A stretch of 64,000 nucleotides of DNA. Origin: Jacaranda mimosifolia (Eukaryota > Streptophyta > Magnoliopsida > Lamiales > Bignoniaceae). Each line of letters opens with the position of its first letter. The first letter of the stretch is position 1. A model generated the notes under the pieces. The model was not told the origin of the DNA. It searched no databases and saw only the letters and a list, made by a program, of their open reading frames with translations. Below are positions 24,245-35,430 of the stretch, one piece after another. A program made the position numbers and the translations under genes. Location of the stretch: NCBI GenBank assembly GCA_018894105.1, contig CM032127.1:32848260-32912259 (forward strand), read 5' to 3'.

Positions 24245-25904
24245 CTACATGCATGTCTCTTTCGCCTAGGCATATCTGCATAATGAAGTGTTCAAAACCA
24301 AGAAACATGTATCAAACTAAGAACATATTCTGCAAAGAGTTATATCATGTGGTCTCGAATTGTGAAGGCTTGGGATATCATATAAATAGAGCATATTCAT
24401 ATCCAGGGTAACACCATCTTTTACTGCCCTGTTTAACTGCCTTCATAAATTCCAACTCTTTAACTGGTAATTAATCCAACTCTTTAACTGGTAATTAAGA
24501 ACATTGTCTCCCTATATATATACACTTCCATATATGATCACCTGTCTGAGCTAGTAGCAAATTAACATTCAGTAATCCTTTTTGTTGTTGCTTTGCACAC
24601 ATCAAACTCAATTAAACTGATTTTCATATTCCAAAAATCTAAATAAATTCACTGCTTACCTTATCTATTTTCTTCCTCTTACAATAGGAAGTAAAATCTA
24701 TTACTTTCCAAGCCTATAAACATCATTATTTCAAAAGCTAATTAATGCAGCAAACTAAGCACAGTACAGACGCAGAAGGAAAACCTCACCTTAAAATCAT
24801 TGCTGTAAGCCTATAAGCTACCCCACCCATACCCCACCCCTCACCCACTTATTGTGTTTTCTTCCTTTTAAGACATAACTAAGCACATACCTACTTTCCA
24901 ACATGCTGCCCCAACTGTAAAATGATCGATAGTTAGCCTGTCTTAGGAACAAATCAAGAACAGATCAAGGTTTCACAAATGGATAGGCAAAAATAAACAA
25001 TATGAGAAGCCAAATCCCTCTTCACCAAAACCATTTACTCTTGTTCTCAAAGATAATGAATGTATTTTAGCACAAAAAGAACTCTAAGCACAAAGATCTT
25101 ATAAGGTAAAATGGTTGGTCTAATTGGACACATTACTGTCTCAATTTATATGCAACAGTACTTACCTTGTGACGGGAGAGGGGATATGATTCCACAGTTT
25201 TTTGCTTCCTTAATTAACAGAGGGATTAAAAAATTTTAGAATGAAAGGGATAATCATATATGCTAATATCAAGAAACCTATAACTTGAAACATGTTCTTG
25301 TTTTCTTGTTCTGCTGAACTTGAAACTTGTTCTACCCAACTCAATAGCAAAACCTAAAAGTGTACATATCAATTAATGTAAGCTATCTGGTGAATTGAAT
25401 ACATAAATTAAGTAGATAAGATTAAGTATCTAGCGAATTGATTATATATCTACTACCTAGTTAGATCACATAAATTAAGTAGATGAGATGATCATTAACT
25501 GAAAATTGAAATAAGTTAATTAGCTTTATTGATGAATTAAGCTAAAAAAGAAAAAAAATGACAAGAAAGTTGAAAATGCATGCTTATTAATTTAAGGAAG
25601 GAGGGCACAATTTCCAACAACTCCTTCCACTGCACCACCTCAAATCAATTCCCAATTCCCTGTATCCGTATGTATATCTTCTTTTTCAATTCAATTCAAT
25701 TGTTGTGTTAAACTTTCAACTAAATAATGATGAATAGAAGTACACATTCATCAGCCTTTAGAGAAAAAGATAAAAACAAAAAAAAAGAAAAGAATCAAAA
25801 AAGAAAAGAAAAAAAGAAACTAGATTAATTCTCTTATCTATTCTCTTATCTATTAATAAAGAGTTGTTGTTCTTGTAGAAGAAAAAGAAAAGAGAAGTTT
25901 TGAC
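24245..25904. other. Unassigned interior of the CACTA element
   Basis: Where the catalytic part of TNP2 would be expected I see no recognisable coding sequence. The stretch is AT-rich, with a purine-rich low-complexity run at about 25760-25880 and a 24-base tandem duplication at 24451-24498. It may be a second insertion or deletion scar. Confidence 0.5.
24451..24498. repeat. 24-bp perfect tandem duplication
   Basis: Two adjacent identical 24-base units (24451-24474 and 24475-24498), each containing CCAACTCTTTAACTGGTAAT. Confidence 0.92.
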
Positions 25905-26870
25905 TATAGTGTTGATTTGCAACTATAATTGGCATGCCATCTCATATCTTCAGCAGTCTTTGATGACAAGAACAATCTCTGCAATCGAGGTTTTACGGGA
26001 GAGTAACGAAGCACTTTTGTTGACAGCTTTTTCTTACTATTACTATTATCGAACGTCTCAATCTCTCCAACTTTTCCCCTCAATTTCCATCTAGATTTGT
26101 TACAAACTCTACATATTTGCCTCTCTTCATCTTACCTATTCCCCCAATACAACATACAATTATTCGGACATGCATGTATTTTTTCATAGTTCAAACCAAG
26201 CTTGGTGATAGTTTTCTTTGCCTCATAGAATGAGCTAGGGATATTTGCATGTTCAAATGCATCTTGTAGTAGTTCCAATAACATTGTCATGGCCTTGTCG
26301 CTCATCATACTTAGGCATTTGACATGATACAACTTCACCAGAAAAGATAGTTGTGAATATTTTGTACACCCGTGGTTTTTCTCCATCTCTGGCTAATTCA
26401 TAAAACTCTTTAGCCTCATGTGATTCTTGATTTGTATTTAGCGCCACTCCTTCTCCTTTACCACTTTCTTCATTTGATGTAAAATTTACTACACTTGCAT
26501 AGTCCCTATCAACTCCAAAGGTATCATTAATCATGTTCTAGATAGGATCTTCATTAAGCACATTATCAGGTACTGTATCTGAAACACCACTACTTGAGAT
26601 ATTGCTACTTTCCCCTTTGGACTCCCTATGATAGAACCAAAAACTGTATCCGTGGGGGAATTGTTTACAAATTAAGTGGTCATACACCACATCATGAGTT
26701 TTCCACTTTCTAAAACTGCATTGTGGACATGGGCAAACTATTTTCCTATTAGTAGAACGGTGTTGAAAAGCAAAATTAATTAATCCCCTTACCTCTTGGT
26801 TGTACTCGATTGAGTTTCATGGTTTTGTAATCCATGACTTATCTATTGCTATAGTTAAATAGAACTGTCA
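25905..26870 (-). pseudogene. TNP2-like CACTA transposase, N-terminal part
   Basis: Reading right to left from 26870 is a Transpos_assoc-type domain: DKSWI, EYNQEVRGLINFAF, CPCPQC, VYDHLI and GYSFWFYH, the zinc-finger-like start of plant TNP2 transposases. It continues through 26253-26534 (AKEFYELARDGEK) and 26132-26386 (LVKLYHVKCLS, SFYEAKKTITKLGL, IHACPNNCMLYW), then CRVCNKSRWK, KVLRYSPVKPRLQRLF and SSKTAEDMRWH down to about 25905. These motifs come in the family's order. There are stops (for example after LYWGNR) and a frame change around 26380. The catalytic domain that should follow is absent, so only about the first 320 residues of a roughly 700-800-residue protein remain. Confidence 0.85.
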
Positions 26871-28186
26871 TAAGAATAAATGGTATGAGTATTTTCCAAA
26901 ATTGAAAAATATAACTAAGCTGTAACTAAGGAAATCGTTAACTAGCTATTAGTGTACAAAAATTTTTACTTTCCTAGTGGTTACGTATAGCTTCCAAGCA
27001 TTATATTATATTGTTGTATAAGAATAGACATATATCTACTATCAAACAAATGAAATGCAGGTTTATGAAACCACAAACCAAAACTAAGGTGATCACAATA
27101 TTTGAACAATTTAAGTAAAGAATCAAAAAATCTAAAATTAATTACTGTCAATGATGAAGCACATATATAACTATCAGATCAAGCACATACATGAGAATTG
27201 GAAACCAATCATAATAACTTAAGAAATAACTAGAAATTCCACAGATTTCGTTAGATTCTTTTCATTCTTTATATGGACCATTACCTCATACTTGCTCTAT
27301 TTGGCAATTAAGTTTTATTATTTCTAAATAAATATTCTATTTGTCAGTGTTGCAAGGATAATCCCAAATGTATTCTCAACTTAGATTTATTCTTAAAGCC
27401 TAAAGGGACATAGTTACAATGTATCAGCATGTTAAATATGTCAAAGAAATATGTACGAGAATTAGCAATACTGAAATAAGGAGACAGAAACTGCACAAGG
27501 AAAAGGACAGAAAACTAAAAATATAGCAATGGTAGTATTGTACGAAAGGCAGATGGCAAAATAAAGAAAACTGAAACTATGCTGACCTTCCTAAAATTCA
27601 CCAATTAGAACTCCTACACCTCTATGTGCCTAGCTCAAAAGCCTATTATAAAAAGGAAATGGTGAACTCAAACACAATCAAAATACAAAAGTGGGAAAGC
27701 AGACAGAATGGGGGCCATAAGACAAGAGAATCAAATTCTTGCCAACTAAAACCCAACTTGAGATATGGACATCCCAATTAAACTAACTTTGTTTCAGCGA
27801 TGCCTTAGTCTTAGAAGTTTCAAATACTTTTACTAAAGTAGTATTAATTAGGCATAATAAAGTTAAACAAGTCCCAAATTTGATTACACCAAGTTAAAGA
27901 AACTTTGAAAATCTAGAAAAATTTCTGCCTTTTTCCCTTTTTCTTTTTGTCTTCAACATAGTAAAGTATTGTTTATGACTAATTTTACCATTTTCTTAAT
28001 TCCCCTAAATTAAAAGAGAAAATATTTTCCAAAGTCTCTCTTACAAAATCAAATAATTAGAAAGAAAAATAACCCTCTTCAATTTACATTATGAAGCTAG
28101 CAGTATGAACAAAACAAAGCCAAGTTGGAATAAAATGTCATGGAATATCAAGTACATAAATAAAGTACTACCACTCATTCATGATT
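26871..28186. other. Gene-less AT-rich stretch
   Basis: No coding sequence, terminal repeat or known element recognised. It lies between the start of the TNP2 remnant and the Ca2+-ATPase remnant. I looked for the right-hand CACTA terminus and for GCGGCGGTT repeats here and found neither. Confidence 0.5.
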
Positions 28187-28237
28187 CATGGGGATCCAAG
28201 GGACAAAAGTCACAAAAGAAAGCTCAGATATAGTAAT
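28187..28237 (+). pseudogene. Ca2+-ATPase pseudogene, 5' part, including the target duplication
   Basis: Encodes MGIQGTKVTKESSDIVI, the conserved segment just before the hinge end of plant P2B (autoinhibited) Ca2+-ATPases. It stops at the Gypsy insertion; the next residues (LDDSFSTVVTVLKWG) resume at 38938. GTAAT at 28233-28237 is the left copy of the target duplication. Upstream of 28187 I cannot follow the homology, so only a gene fragment was ever present here, or the upstream part is lost or separated by an intron. Confidence 0.85.
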
Positions 28238-28933
28238 TGATATGGGATGGCCCAAGCAGCTCGGCCCAAACTATGTTGGCCCAAAGATGTATTGCCAGGC
28301 CCAGTCTTGTATATGAGGCCCATGGGCGCGATCAACCCTAGTCAACCTCCGTGCTCGACCCATGCTGCTAATCCGCTCCCAGAGTGTTGTCAGGTCGACC
28401 TTGGGATCGACCAGAGAGGTCGGAATAGTGCGGTACCACCTCTACCGCATTAACTGCACTGACAGGCTACATGCTTCCGCATTAATGGTGCATGCCTCCC
28501 TATTACTGCCTGATGCAGCAGGCACTTCAACAGTGTACTATCCTTCCCTAAAACCTGGAGAGACAGCCACCTGAAATAGCATAGTGAGGGGAGATGACTA
28601 ATTGTGCCTCATGCAAGGACAAATGCCCTCTCTAGACATCAAGCGCATCATAGACAAATCCCCAAGTAGAAAAGGCTATAAATACCCCCATTCCAGCCCT
28701 TAAAAGGTATGCTTTCATATATAGAGGAAGCCCCTACTTTGTTGCTCTCATTATCTGGTCGACCCGTACTAACTTGAGCGTTGGAGTGCCTTAGCCGAGG
28801 GCCCCTCGGCTAGCCTGATGTTTGCTAAGTGATTACAGGACTCAACCCATTCACAACCGGAAGTTGACCATACAGGTTGAACCTCACCCAAAATTCCCTT
28901 CGATTCATCCTTCAACTGATCGAACCTTCATCA
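28238..28933 (+). repeat. 5' LTR of Gypsy G1
   Basis: 696 bases with TG...CA ends. It carries a TATA box, TATAAATA, at 28677-28684, which is absent from the 3' LTR. Differences between the two LTRs are common and mostly C/T or G/A, so the insertion is not recent. Confidence 0.93.
28677..28684 (+). promoter_or_regulatory. TATA box of the G1 5' LTR
   Basis: TATAAATA in the context GGCTATAAATACCCC, about 255 bases before the LTR end, the plausible core promoter for G1 transcription. The 80-base segment containing it is deleted from the 3' LTR. Confidence 0.65.
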
Positions 28934-28935
28934 TT

Positions 28936-28951
28936 TGGCGCCATTTGTTGG
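28936..28951 (+). promoter_or_regulatory. Primer-binding site of Gypsy G1
   Basis: TGGCGCCATTTGTTGG, two bases after the LTR end. TGGCGCC starts are common primer-binding sites in plant Gypsy elements of the Tat/Athila group. The exact tRNA is not determined. Confidence 0.75.
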
Positions 28952-28976
28952 AAAACTCTGAGTCCTCCCTCAAAAA

Positions 28977-30700
28977 ATGGTAAGCACCCGGCAAGCCCCC
29001 TCGGGAGGGGAAGAAAATAGGAGATCCATCTCTCCCCCACCCAGACCACGGCAAGAACTGGATGCTCCAGGGTTTAGCGCCTAATTAGGGCCGTTGGTCA
29101 TGCTAACCATGCCTCAGCTGATGCAACTCATCAGTAAGCAGATTTCTGCACAGATTTTAGCCTAGCTCTCAGCTGTCTTGAATGGACATGCCTTACAATA
29201 AGAACCGGCAACCAGTATGATGCCGCAACCTATGGCATTGAAAAGAAGGCAACCTAAAGAGAACCTCAAGCGACCGGCATCTCGAAGGCCTCCATCAAGG
29301 CGGCAAGTAAGTCCTTGCCGTTGTCCCAAAGAAATGACCCGTCCTATGCCCAGAGAGAAAGTGGCGGACTCTGTTGACCATGATGTTCGACCCCTTCGAG
29401 CCCCGTAGTGTGATAGGGTTGAACGCTCGAGACCTCGCACGAACAGGAGTATATCTCATGTGGATAAGGAGAAATGGGAGGGGGTATCCCACCACGTGCA
29501 GTAGTTGAACCGTCGATTGGAGGAGATTTTGAAGAGAATCATGGAAAGGGTACCCCATCAGAACGGGCCGCAGAGGTTCTGAAGAGAGAGAGATTCCCCA
29601 TTTGTGTAAGAAATCATCGACGAATGCATAGTTGTCGATGCAATAATCCCAACCAGAATGCCGAGGTACGATGGCTCGACCGATCCAAACGAACACCTAC
29701 TGCAGTTTAAGCATATGATGCAGCTACATGGACACAATGAGTATATCCATGCCAAGATGCTGGTGACTACTTTTCAAGGGGTAGCACTTGATTGGTTTGT
29801 AAAATTGGAATTGGCGTCGATATTCTCATATGACCAGCTGTGCAACAAGTTTTTGCACCAGTTTGCGAACAGGAGAAAAGCTAAGCTTCCCCACACGCAT
29901 TTGCACACAGTAAGGCAGAATGAGGGAGAATCCCTTCAAGATTTTTTTGCCCATTTCAATACGAAAGTGTTAAAGATCGACAACCCAAGAATCAAATTCT
30001 TGATTTAGTGTTGTTCCTGGGCCTAAAGCATAAGGAGTTTGCTAATGTGTTGATCCGCGAGTAGCCCAAGTCGATAGAGGAGCTACTCGACCTTGCGGAG
30101 AGATACATGACCCAGGAAGAGATGAACAAGCTGAAATACAGTGGCCTAGATGTCAACAAGAGAAAAAATAAGGAGAAAGATGACCATCAGGTCAGGGAGG
30201 TACGTCAATCCCCCATAAAATGCTTCCATGAGTACACTCCGCTCAACCTCTTGAGGAAGGAGGTGTTGTTTCCCATTCAGCACAACAATCTGCTCAAGAA
30301 ACCCAGAAAACTCATGGAGACTGAAGCCAAGAAAAAATCAAAAAAATATTGCCATTTTCATCGACAGAAGGGTCATGACACCGAAGACTGCTTTAACCTA
30401 CAGGACGAGATCGAGAGGCTGATTAGGCAAGGCCATCTAGATAAGTATTTTGAAGAGCAGGCCAGGCGTGAGGAGGGCATGGCAGACCAGACTCCCCGTA
30501 GAGAAAGGTCAGCAAGCCCGATGAGAGAACACAAAGGAAAAAAACCAGCCCAAGACCCCCGCCCACCCATTCGAGAGGTCATTGACTTGATTGCGGGAGG
30601 ACCTACTAGGGGGGACTCTAGATCCGCAAGGAAGCAGACACGGAGAAACCTTCGATCGATGAAATTAGCTAAGGTCGAAGCAATTTTTCAGCTCTCAACT
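28977..30700 (+). pseudogene. gag: G1 gag
   Basis: Likely start is the ATG at 28977 (MVSTRQAPSGGEENRRS), 43 bases after the LTR. The first stop is TAA at 29082. The capsid core, in the same frame, lies at 29658-30008 (MPRYDGSTDPNEHLLQF, AKMLVTTFQGVALDWF, LHTVRQNEGESLQDFFAHF), a retrotransposon gag domain (PF03732 type). After a frameshift near 30005 the frame continues from about 30010, with a stop at about 30061, to 30862. It holds the zinc-knuckle-like CHFHRQKGHDTEDCFNL at about 30350-30400 (a C-x-H-x-H-x-C variant usual for this lineage) and a basic, Arg/Lys-rich linker. Gag packages the RNA in virus-like particles. At least two stops and one frameshift inactivate it. Confidence 0.88.
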
Positions 30701-31255
30701 AGTACAGAACCAATCTATTTAACTGACTTTGACCTTGACCATATGGAGAATAGAGGAGTTGACAGAAAAATAGATTGCCCTATGGTGGTAGCCCTGCAAA
30801 TAGCCAATTTCGAGGTCAGAAAGATACTGGTCGATAACGGCAGCTCCACGAACATAATATGATTGTCTACCTTGAACAGAATGAAGCTTGGTGAACTAAA
30901 GTTTGATCACGTCAGAATGCCTCTGATTGGGTTTGGAGGGTCTGAGATCATCTCGAAATGATCCATCAATCTTACCACAATATTTGGACACGACCCTCGG
31001 AGCAGAACTTTGATGATCAACTACTTAGTGGTCGATGCTCTATTTGCTTACAACGTCATTATTAGTAGGCCAACAGTAAACGACTTCAAGGCTGTCGTTT
31101 CCACATACCATAAGAAGATTAAGTTCCCAACCTCCACAGGGGTAGGAGAACTTTTGTGCAATCTGCAGGATGCATGGCGTTACTATACTATTTTCGTCGA
31201 GGTCAATAAGCAGAAGAGAAGACCCCAGTTGAAGTCCTCAGGGGATGCCCAGTAG
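30701..31255 (+). pseudogene. G1 aspartic protease region
   Basis: Same frame as the end of gag. The catalytic loop reads VDNGSSTNII at about 30828-30857, the D-x-G-S-S form common in Tat-like elements. It is followed by stops at about 30860 and 30959, then an open stretch 31010-31255 (YNVIISRPTVNDFKAVVSTYH) typical of the protease C-terminal part. Protease would cleave Gag-Pol. The frame changes to the pol frame at about 31250. Confidence 0.82.
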
Positions 31256-33039
31256 CAAAACCCGAGGAGGAGGAGCAGGTATATAAGAAGAGAAAGTTTG
31301 AAGACACCCGGGTCGAGCTAGTCGGGGAGTTCAAAACAATTGAGCTAGAGCTGGAAAACCCCAACAAGACCACCCAGGTCGGGAGCAATATAAGTGATCG
31401 CCTGGAATGCCTTATGGTCGAGTTTCTCTATAGGAACATCGATGTATTCGTTTGGAAAGCCTCTGACCTCCAAAGGTTCGACCCAAATATCATCGTCCAC
31501 CGACTCAATGTGGACCCTGTCCATAAACCAGTAAGGCAGAAGACCAGAACCTTCAATGATGAGAGAACCCAAATTATTGAGGAAGAGGTCAACAAGCTTT
31601 TAGAAGCAGGATATATTGTAGAAATTCAATACCCCTCTTGGCTTTGTAATGTTGTACTAGTCCCCAAGAATGAGGGAAAATGGCGAATGTGTAATGATTT
31701 CACTGATTTGAATAAAGCTTGCCCTAAGGATCCTTACCCCTTGCCTCGAATAGATTCATTAGTTAATTCTACTGCTGGATGTGAATTGTTGAGCATGATG
31801 GATGTCTTCCAAGACTATTATCATAAATTTATGGCACCTGAAGATAGGGACAAGACCTTTTTTTTCGTCCCCAATGGCGTATATTGCTTTCTGGTCATGC
31901 CCTTCGAGCTAAAAAATACAGAAGTGACGTACCAAAGATTGGTCAACTTTATGTTCAAAAAATAAATCGAAAGGTCAATGGAAGTTTACGTCGACGACAT
32001 GATAGTGAAAACCGCGAAGGTTGAAGACCACCTCACCGACGTCGACCATACATTTTCCATTCTAAGGGCATTTGGCATGAAACTCAACCCTAATAAATAC
32101 ACATTTAGAGTTCGCAGAGGCAAGTTCCTGGGATATATGGTCAGGCAAAGGGGATTGAGGCAAACCTACATAAAATCCAAGCATTATTGGATGTGGCCCC
32201 TCCCCGCATTCATTGCGAGGCTGGCCGACAAGAGTTTTCTTTTCTTCAAAATTCTTAGAAACGCCAAGAAAGCACGGTTTCAATAGACCCAGCAATGTGA
32301 TCAGGCTCTGGTGGAGCTCAAGCAATATTTGTCCTCACCACCTATACTCGCCAAGCCCGACCTGGGAGAAATGCTGCAACTTTACTTAGTTGTATCCACT
32401 AATTCGGTCAGCTTAGCTTTGACATCGACCAAAGATGGGGCTCATCGCCCAGTGTATTGTTGCAGCAAAGCCTTGCACGGACTCGAGCATAACTATCTTG
32501 AGATTGAGAAGTTCGCTCTCGCCCTTGTTACTGCCGCGCGAAAGCTGCAACCTTACTTTCAGTCATACGCCATCGTGGTGTTGACGAACCAACCCTTGAA
32601 GCAGGTACTGTTGAAGCCCAACACTTCAGGTCAGCTCACTAAGTGGGCTATTGAGCTCGGAGAGTTCGACATAACATTCCAACCTCGAACTGCCATAAAA
32701 GCACAGGTCCTGGCCAACTTCATCGTCGAAACACTTGACCTTTCGAGTCAAAAGCCAAAGGATACCGCAGTATGGACACTGCACATCGATAGTTTGGTGA
32801 CCACGTTAGGTGGCGGCATAGGCGTGTCTCTCTGTTCCCCACTTGCCGAAGATAATGATTTCGCAATAGAGCTCGACTTCCCGATCACCAATAATGAAGC
32901 AGAATATGAGGCTCTTATTGCAAGAATGCGCATGGCCGTGGATCGCGGCATCGAACAGCTTGTAGAGATCACTGATTCCCAACTAGTCGCGGAGCAGATC
33001 AGAGGTAGTTTCGAAGCCAAAGAGGGTAGGATGACCTAA
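31250..33039 (+). pseudogene. pol: G1 reverse transcriptase with two RNase H domains
   Basis: One reading frame, broken only by stops (31963, 32284, 33037 among others). Reverse transcriptase: YPSWLCNVVLVPKNEGKWRM and DFTDLNKACPKDPYPLPRID at about 31630-31750, MPFELKNTEVTYQRL near 31900, and catalytic box YVDDMIVKT at 31984-32010. A segment with SKALHGLEHNYLEIEKFAL follows at about 32460-32515 and KWAIELGEFDITFQP at about 32640 (first RNase H). A second, archaeal-type RNase H domain at about 32760-33020 holds NNEAEYEALIARM and QLVAEQI. The second domain is established for the Tat lineage. Catalytic aspartates of the polymerase box are kept. Integrase follows in the same frame. Confidence 0.9.
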
Positions 33040-33312
33040 TATTTGGCTGAAGTCAGCCAACGATCATTCAAGAATTGCAGCTTAAGCTAGGTCCCCCGAA
33101 CAGAGAATAAACGAGCACACGCATTATCAAAGCTAGCTAGCTAGACCAAAGGCACTAGGGAAAAGACCATAACATTCCTCATGGCCAACAAACCTTGTAT
33201 CCACGACCCTGATCATAGTCTTGTCAGATCGATCGAAGAGACGGCTCCATCCTGGAAATAGCCAATCAGGCTTTATCTTAGTCAGGGAACCTTACCCGAC
33301 GAAGAATAGGAA

Positions 33313-34482
33313 GCCCGCAAGCTTAGACAGTTGGCAGCCAAGTTCGCATTCGATGACCATGGACAACTCTATAGGAGGTCAATATCAAGGCCTCCACTGA
33401 AATGCCTAACACTCGACGAGGCAGGCAAGGTGATACAACAGATCCACGCAGGCATCTGTGGGAACCATTCTGGTGGTCGATCCCTAGCAGACAAAGTTAT
33501 CTATTACGGTTACTTTTGGCCCACACTATTGCAAAACTCAGTCGACTTCGCGAAAAAATGCCAGTCATGCCAGATTTGCTCAAACATACCGCACTGACCA
33601 GCCGCGTCGATGGTTGAGGTTCACATAACTTGGTCATTCGACCAGTGGGACACTGACATAGTTGGGCCTCTCCCGAAGACATCTGGCCAACGTAAGTTCA
33701 TCATTGTAGCAGTCGAGTACTTTACTAAATAGATAGAAGCCAAAGCAATTTTGAAGATCACCGACACAGCTATTAAGACTTTCATCTAGAAGAATATAAT
33801 ATGTCGATTCGGCTTGCCCAAAGTCCTAATTTCAAACAACGGCACTCAGTTCCAAAGTAAGAGCATGAGAAAATGGTGCAACACACTGGGAGTCAGCCAA
33901 CACTTCACATCGGTAGGAAACCTACAAGCCAACGGCCAAACAGAGGTCATGAACAGAACAGTTCTTGATCACCTCAAAGCTCAAATAGCTAGCATAGGAG
34001 CTAGTTGGGCGGACAACCTCTCAGGGGTCTTGTGGGCATATAGGACCATACCCCAAACGGCCACAGGCTGTAGCCCATACAACTTAGTCTACAGATCTGA
34101 AGCAGTAATTTTGTTTGAGCTGATCCAGCACACAACTCGAGTAATTCACTATAATTTGGTCAGAAACTCAATGGAGAGAACCCTAGACCTAATCACTGTT
34201 GACGAACTGCACCACACAGTTTATAATACAATACAGCAATGCCGATCGAAAATGGCAAAATGTTACGACAAACCGGAACGACCCCGGTCATTCAATGTTG
34301 GCGACCTAGTCCTCAAAAAAGCGAAAGTATCAAAGAATGTAGGAAACCTCGATCCAAAGTGGGAAGGATCTTATTCAGTGATCAAAATGTCAAAAAATAA
34401 TACATGCCGACTAGCGGACATGGCAAGCAACGAATTGCCATGACCTTGGAATGCCGTAAACCTAAAAAAGTTTTTTGTATAA
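33313..34482 (+). pseudogene. G1 integrase
   Basis: Continues the pol frame. The zinc-binding region at 33430-33590 has HAGICGNHSGG and CQSCQICSN (HHCC type). In the core, first aspartate in TDIVGPL at about 33655; second position reads ISNNGTQF (33829-33852), where the family usually has aspartate before NGTQF; third is glutamate in QTEVMNR near 33940. C-terminal part: GCSPYNLVYRSEAV, RSFNVGDLVLKKAKV and DPKWEGSY. Stops at 33595, in the core near 33730 and 33790, and at 34441; the frame then runs to TAA at 34480. The D-to-N change alone should abolish strand transfer (inference from the DDE mechanism). Confidence 0.9.
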
Positions 34483-34572
34483 ACGACCATTGACCTCTTT
34501 TGTACTGACCACCAGCAATAAAAGCTATGACAAACATCAAAAACATAATATTCGCACAAATTATTTCCTTGT

Positions 34573-34975
34573 AGTCGACCCTGTAGTCGACTAAACAGGC
34601 TATGAGCCGTCAAGTCAAGGCCCATCAGCAAAGGCTAAATAATCGACCCCGTAGTCAATTAAATAGGCTATGAGCCGCCAAGGCTAAACAGTCGACCCCG
34701 TAGTCAAGACTCATCAGCCCATGCCAAGCAGTCGACCCTATAGTCAACTAGGTAGGCTTCAAGCCGACAAGTCGAAGCTACTTGGCCAAGACCAAATAAT
34801 CAACCCCACAGCCGACTAAACAGGCTATGAGCCACGAAGACTAAACAGTCAACCAAGCGGGCCCTGCGCCGCTAGACTAGGCTTTTCAGCCATTTCTCTA
34901 TCGACGACCCAAACGCTGACCATGCTGTTTTAGGGCTGCTAAGTCGAAGTCCCCCAACCCATATTAACTAGTCGG
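34573..34975 (+). repeat. GTCGAC-rich tandem repeats after G1 integrase
   Basis: About eight imperfect units of roughly 40-60 bases on the pattern CGACCCCGTAGTCGACTAAA, then TAGGCTATGAGCCGCCAAGG. The GTCGACTAC theme recurs in the LTRs and in the matching region of element G2 (18748-19261). Tandem repeats between integrase and the 3' LTR are known in Tat-type elements. Confidence 0.8.
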
Positions 34976-35430
34976 CCTCATTGCCGTCAAATTATGGCAA
35001 GTTTATTATCCGTTATTGGATGATTACCCGTGTAGTTGCAGAATTACTTAAAAATCTATGATCGAGTGATTACTTCACCTAACCTCGCAATCCGTACAAC
35101 GGTCTGCAATTCTAAAAGTTGATGACTTTTTCAATTAAATCGCGCCCATCAAATGGCGGTTTACCATCTCACCTTAGTTATATTGTGTATTTTTTATGAT
35201 CTACTCGACAAAGTCCTTGAATTAATCTTAGCTAAGTGCAAGAGCCATATATGTAACAAAATAAAGACAATTAAGGTAAAAAGCACAACAAAACTTGCTA
35301 AAAGAAGCGAAAAATGTTCGTTTGCACAATAGCCAAAATGAAATCAACCAAAGTAAAACGCCTCATCGAGGTACTTCCATTATACATTAAGAAAAAGAAA
35401 AAAAGCTACAATAACTAGATAGCAGTAGGC
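34976..35430. other. Spacer between G1 tandem repeats and antisense gene
   Basis: Non-coding in all frames as far as I can see. It would contain the 3' untranslated region of the antisense gene; no clear polyadenylation signal stands out. Confidence 0.5.

Noticed and set aside
26960..26995. Possible CACTA right terminus (CCACTAGGAAAGTAAAAA on the minus strand)
   Set aside because: It does not match the left terminus CACCACAACAAAATC and no GCGGCGGTT repeats lie beside it.
28247..28574. Two plus-strand open frames in the 5' LTR, with similar ones at 38341-38776
   Set aside because: They exist in both LTRs only because LTRs are duplicates; the amino-acid sequences show no domain and differ through frame shifts.
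29295..29696. Minus-strand open frame of 133 codons opposite G1 gag
   Set aside because: It overlaps the well-supported gag core on the other strand and has no recognisable motif; a shadow of gag.
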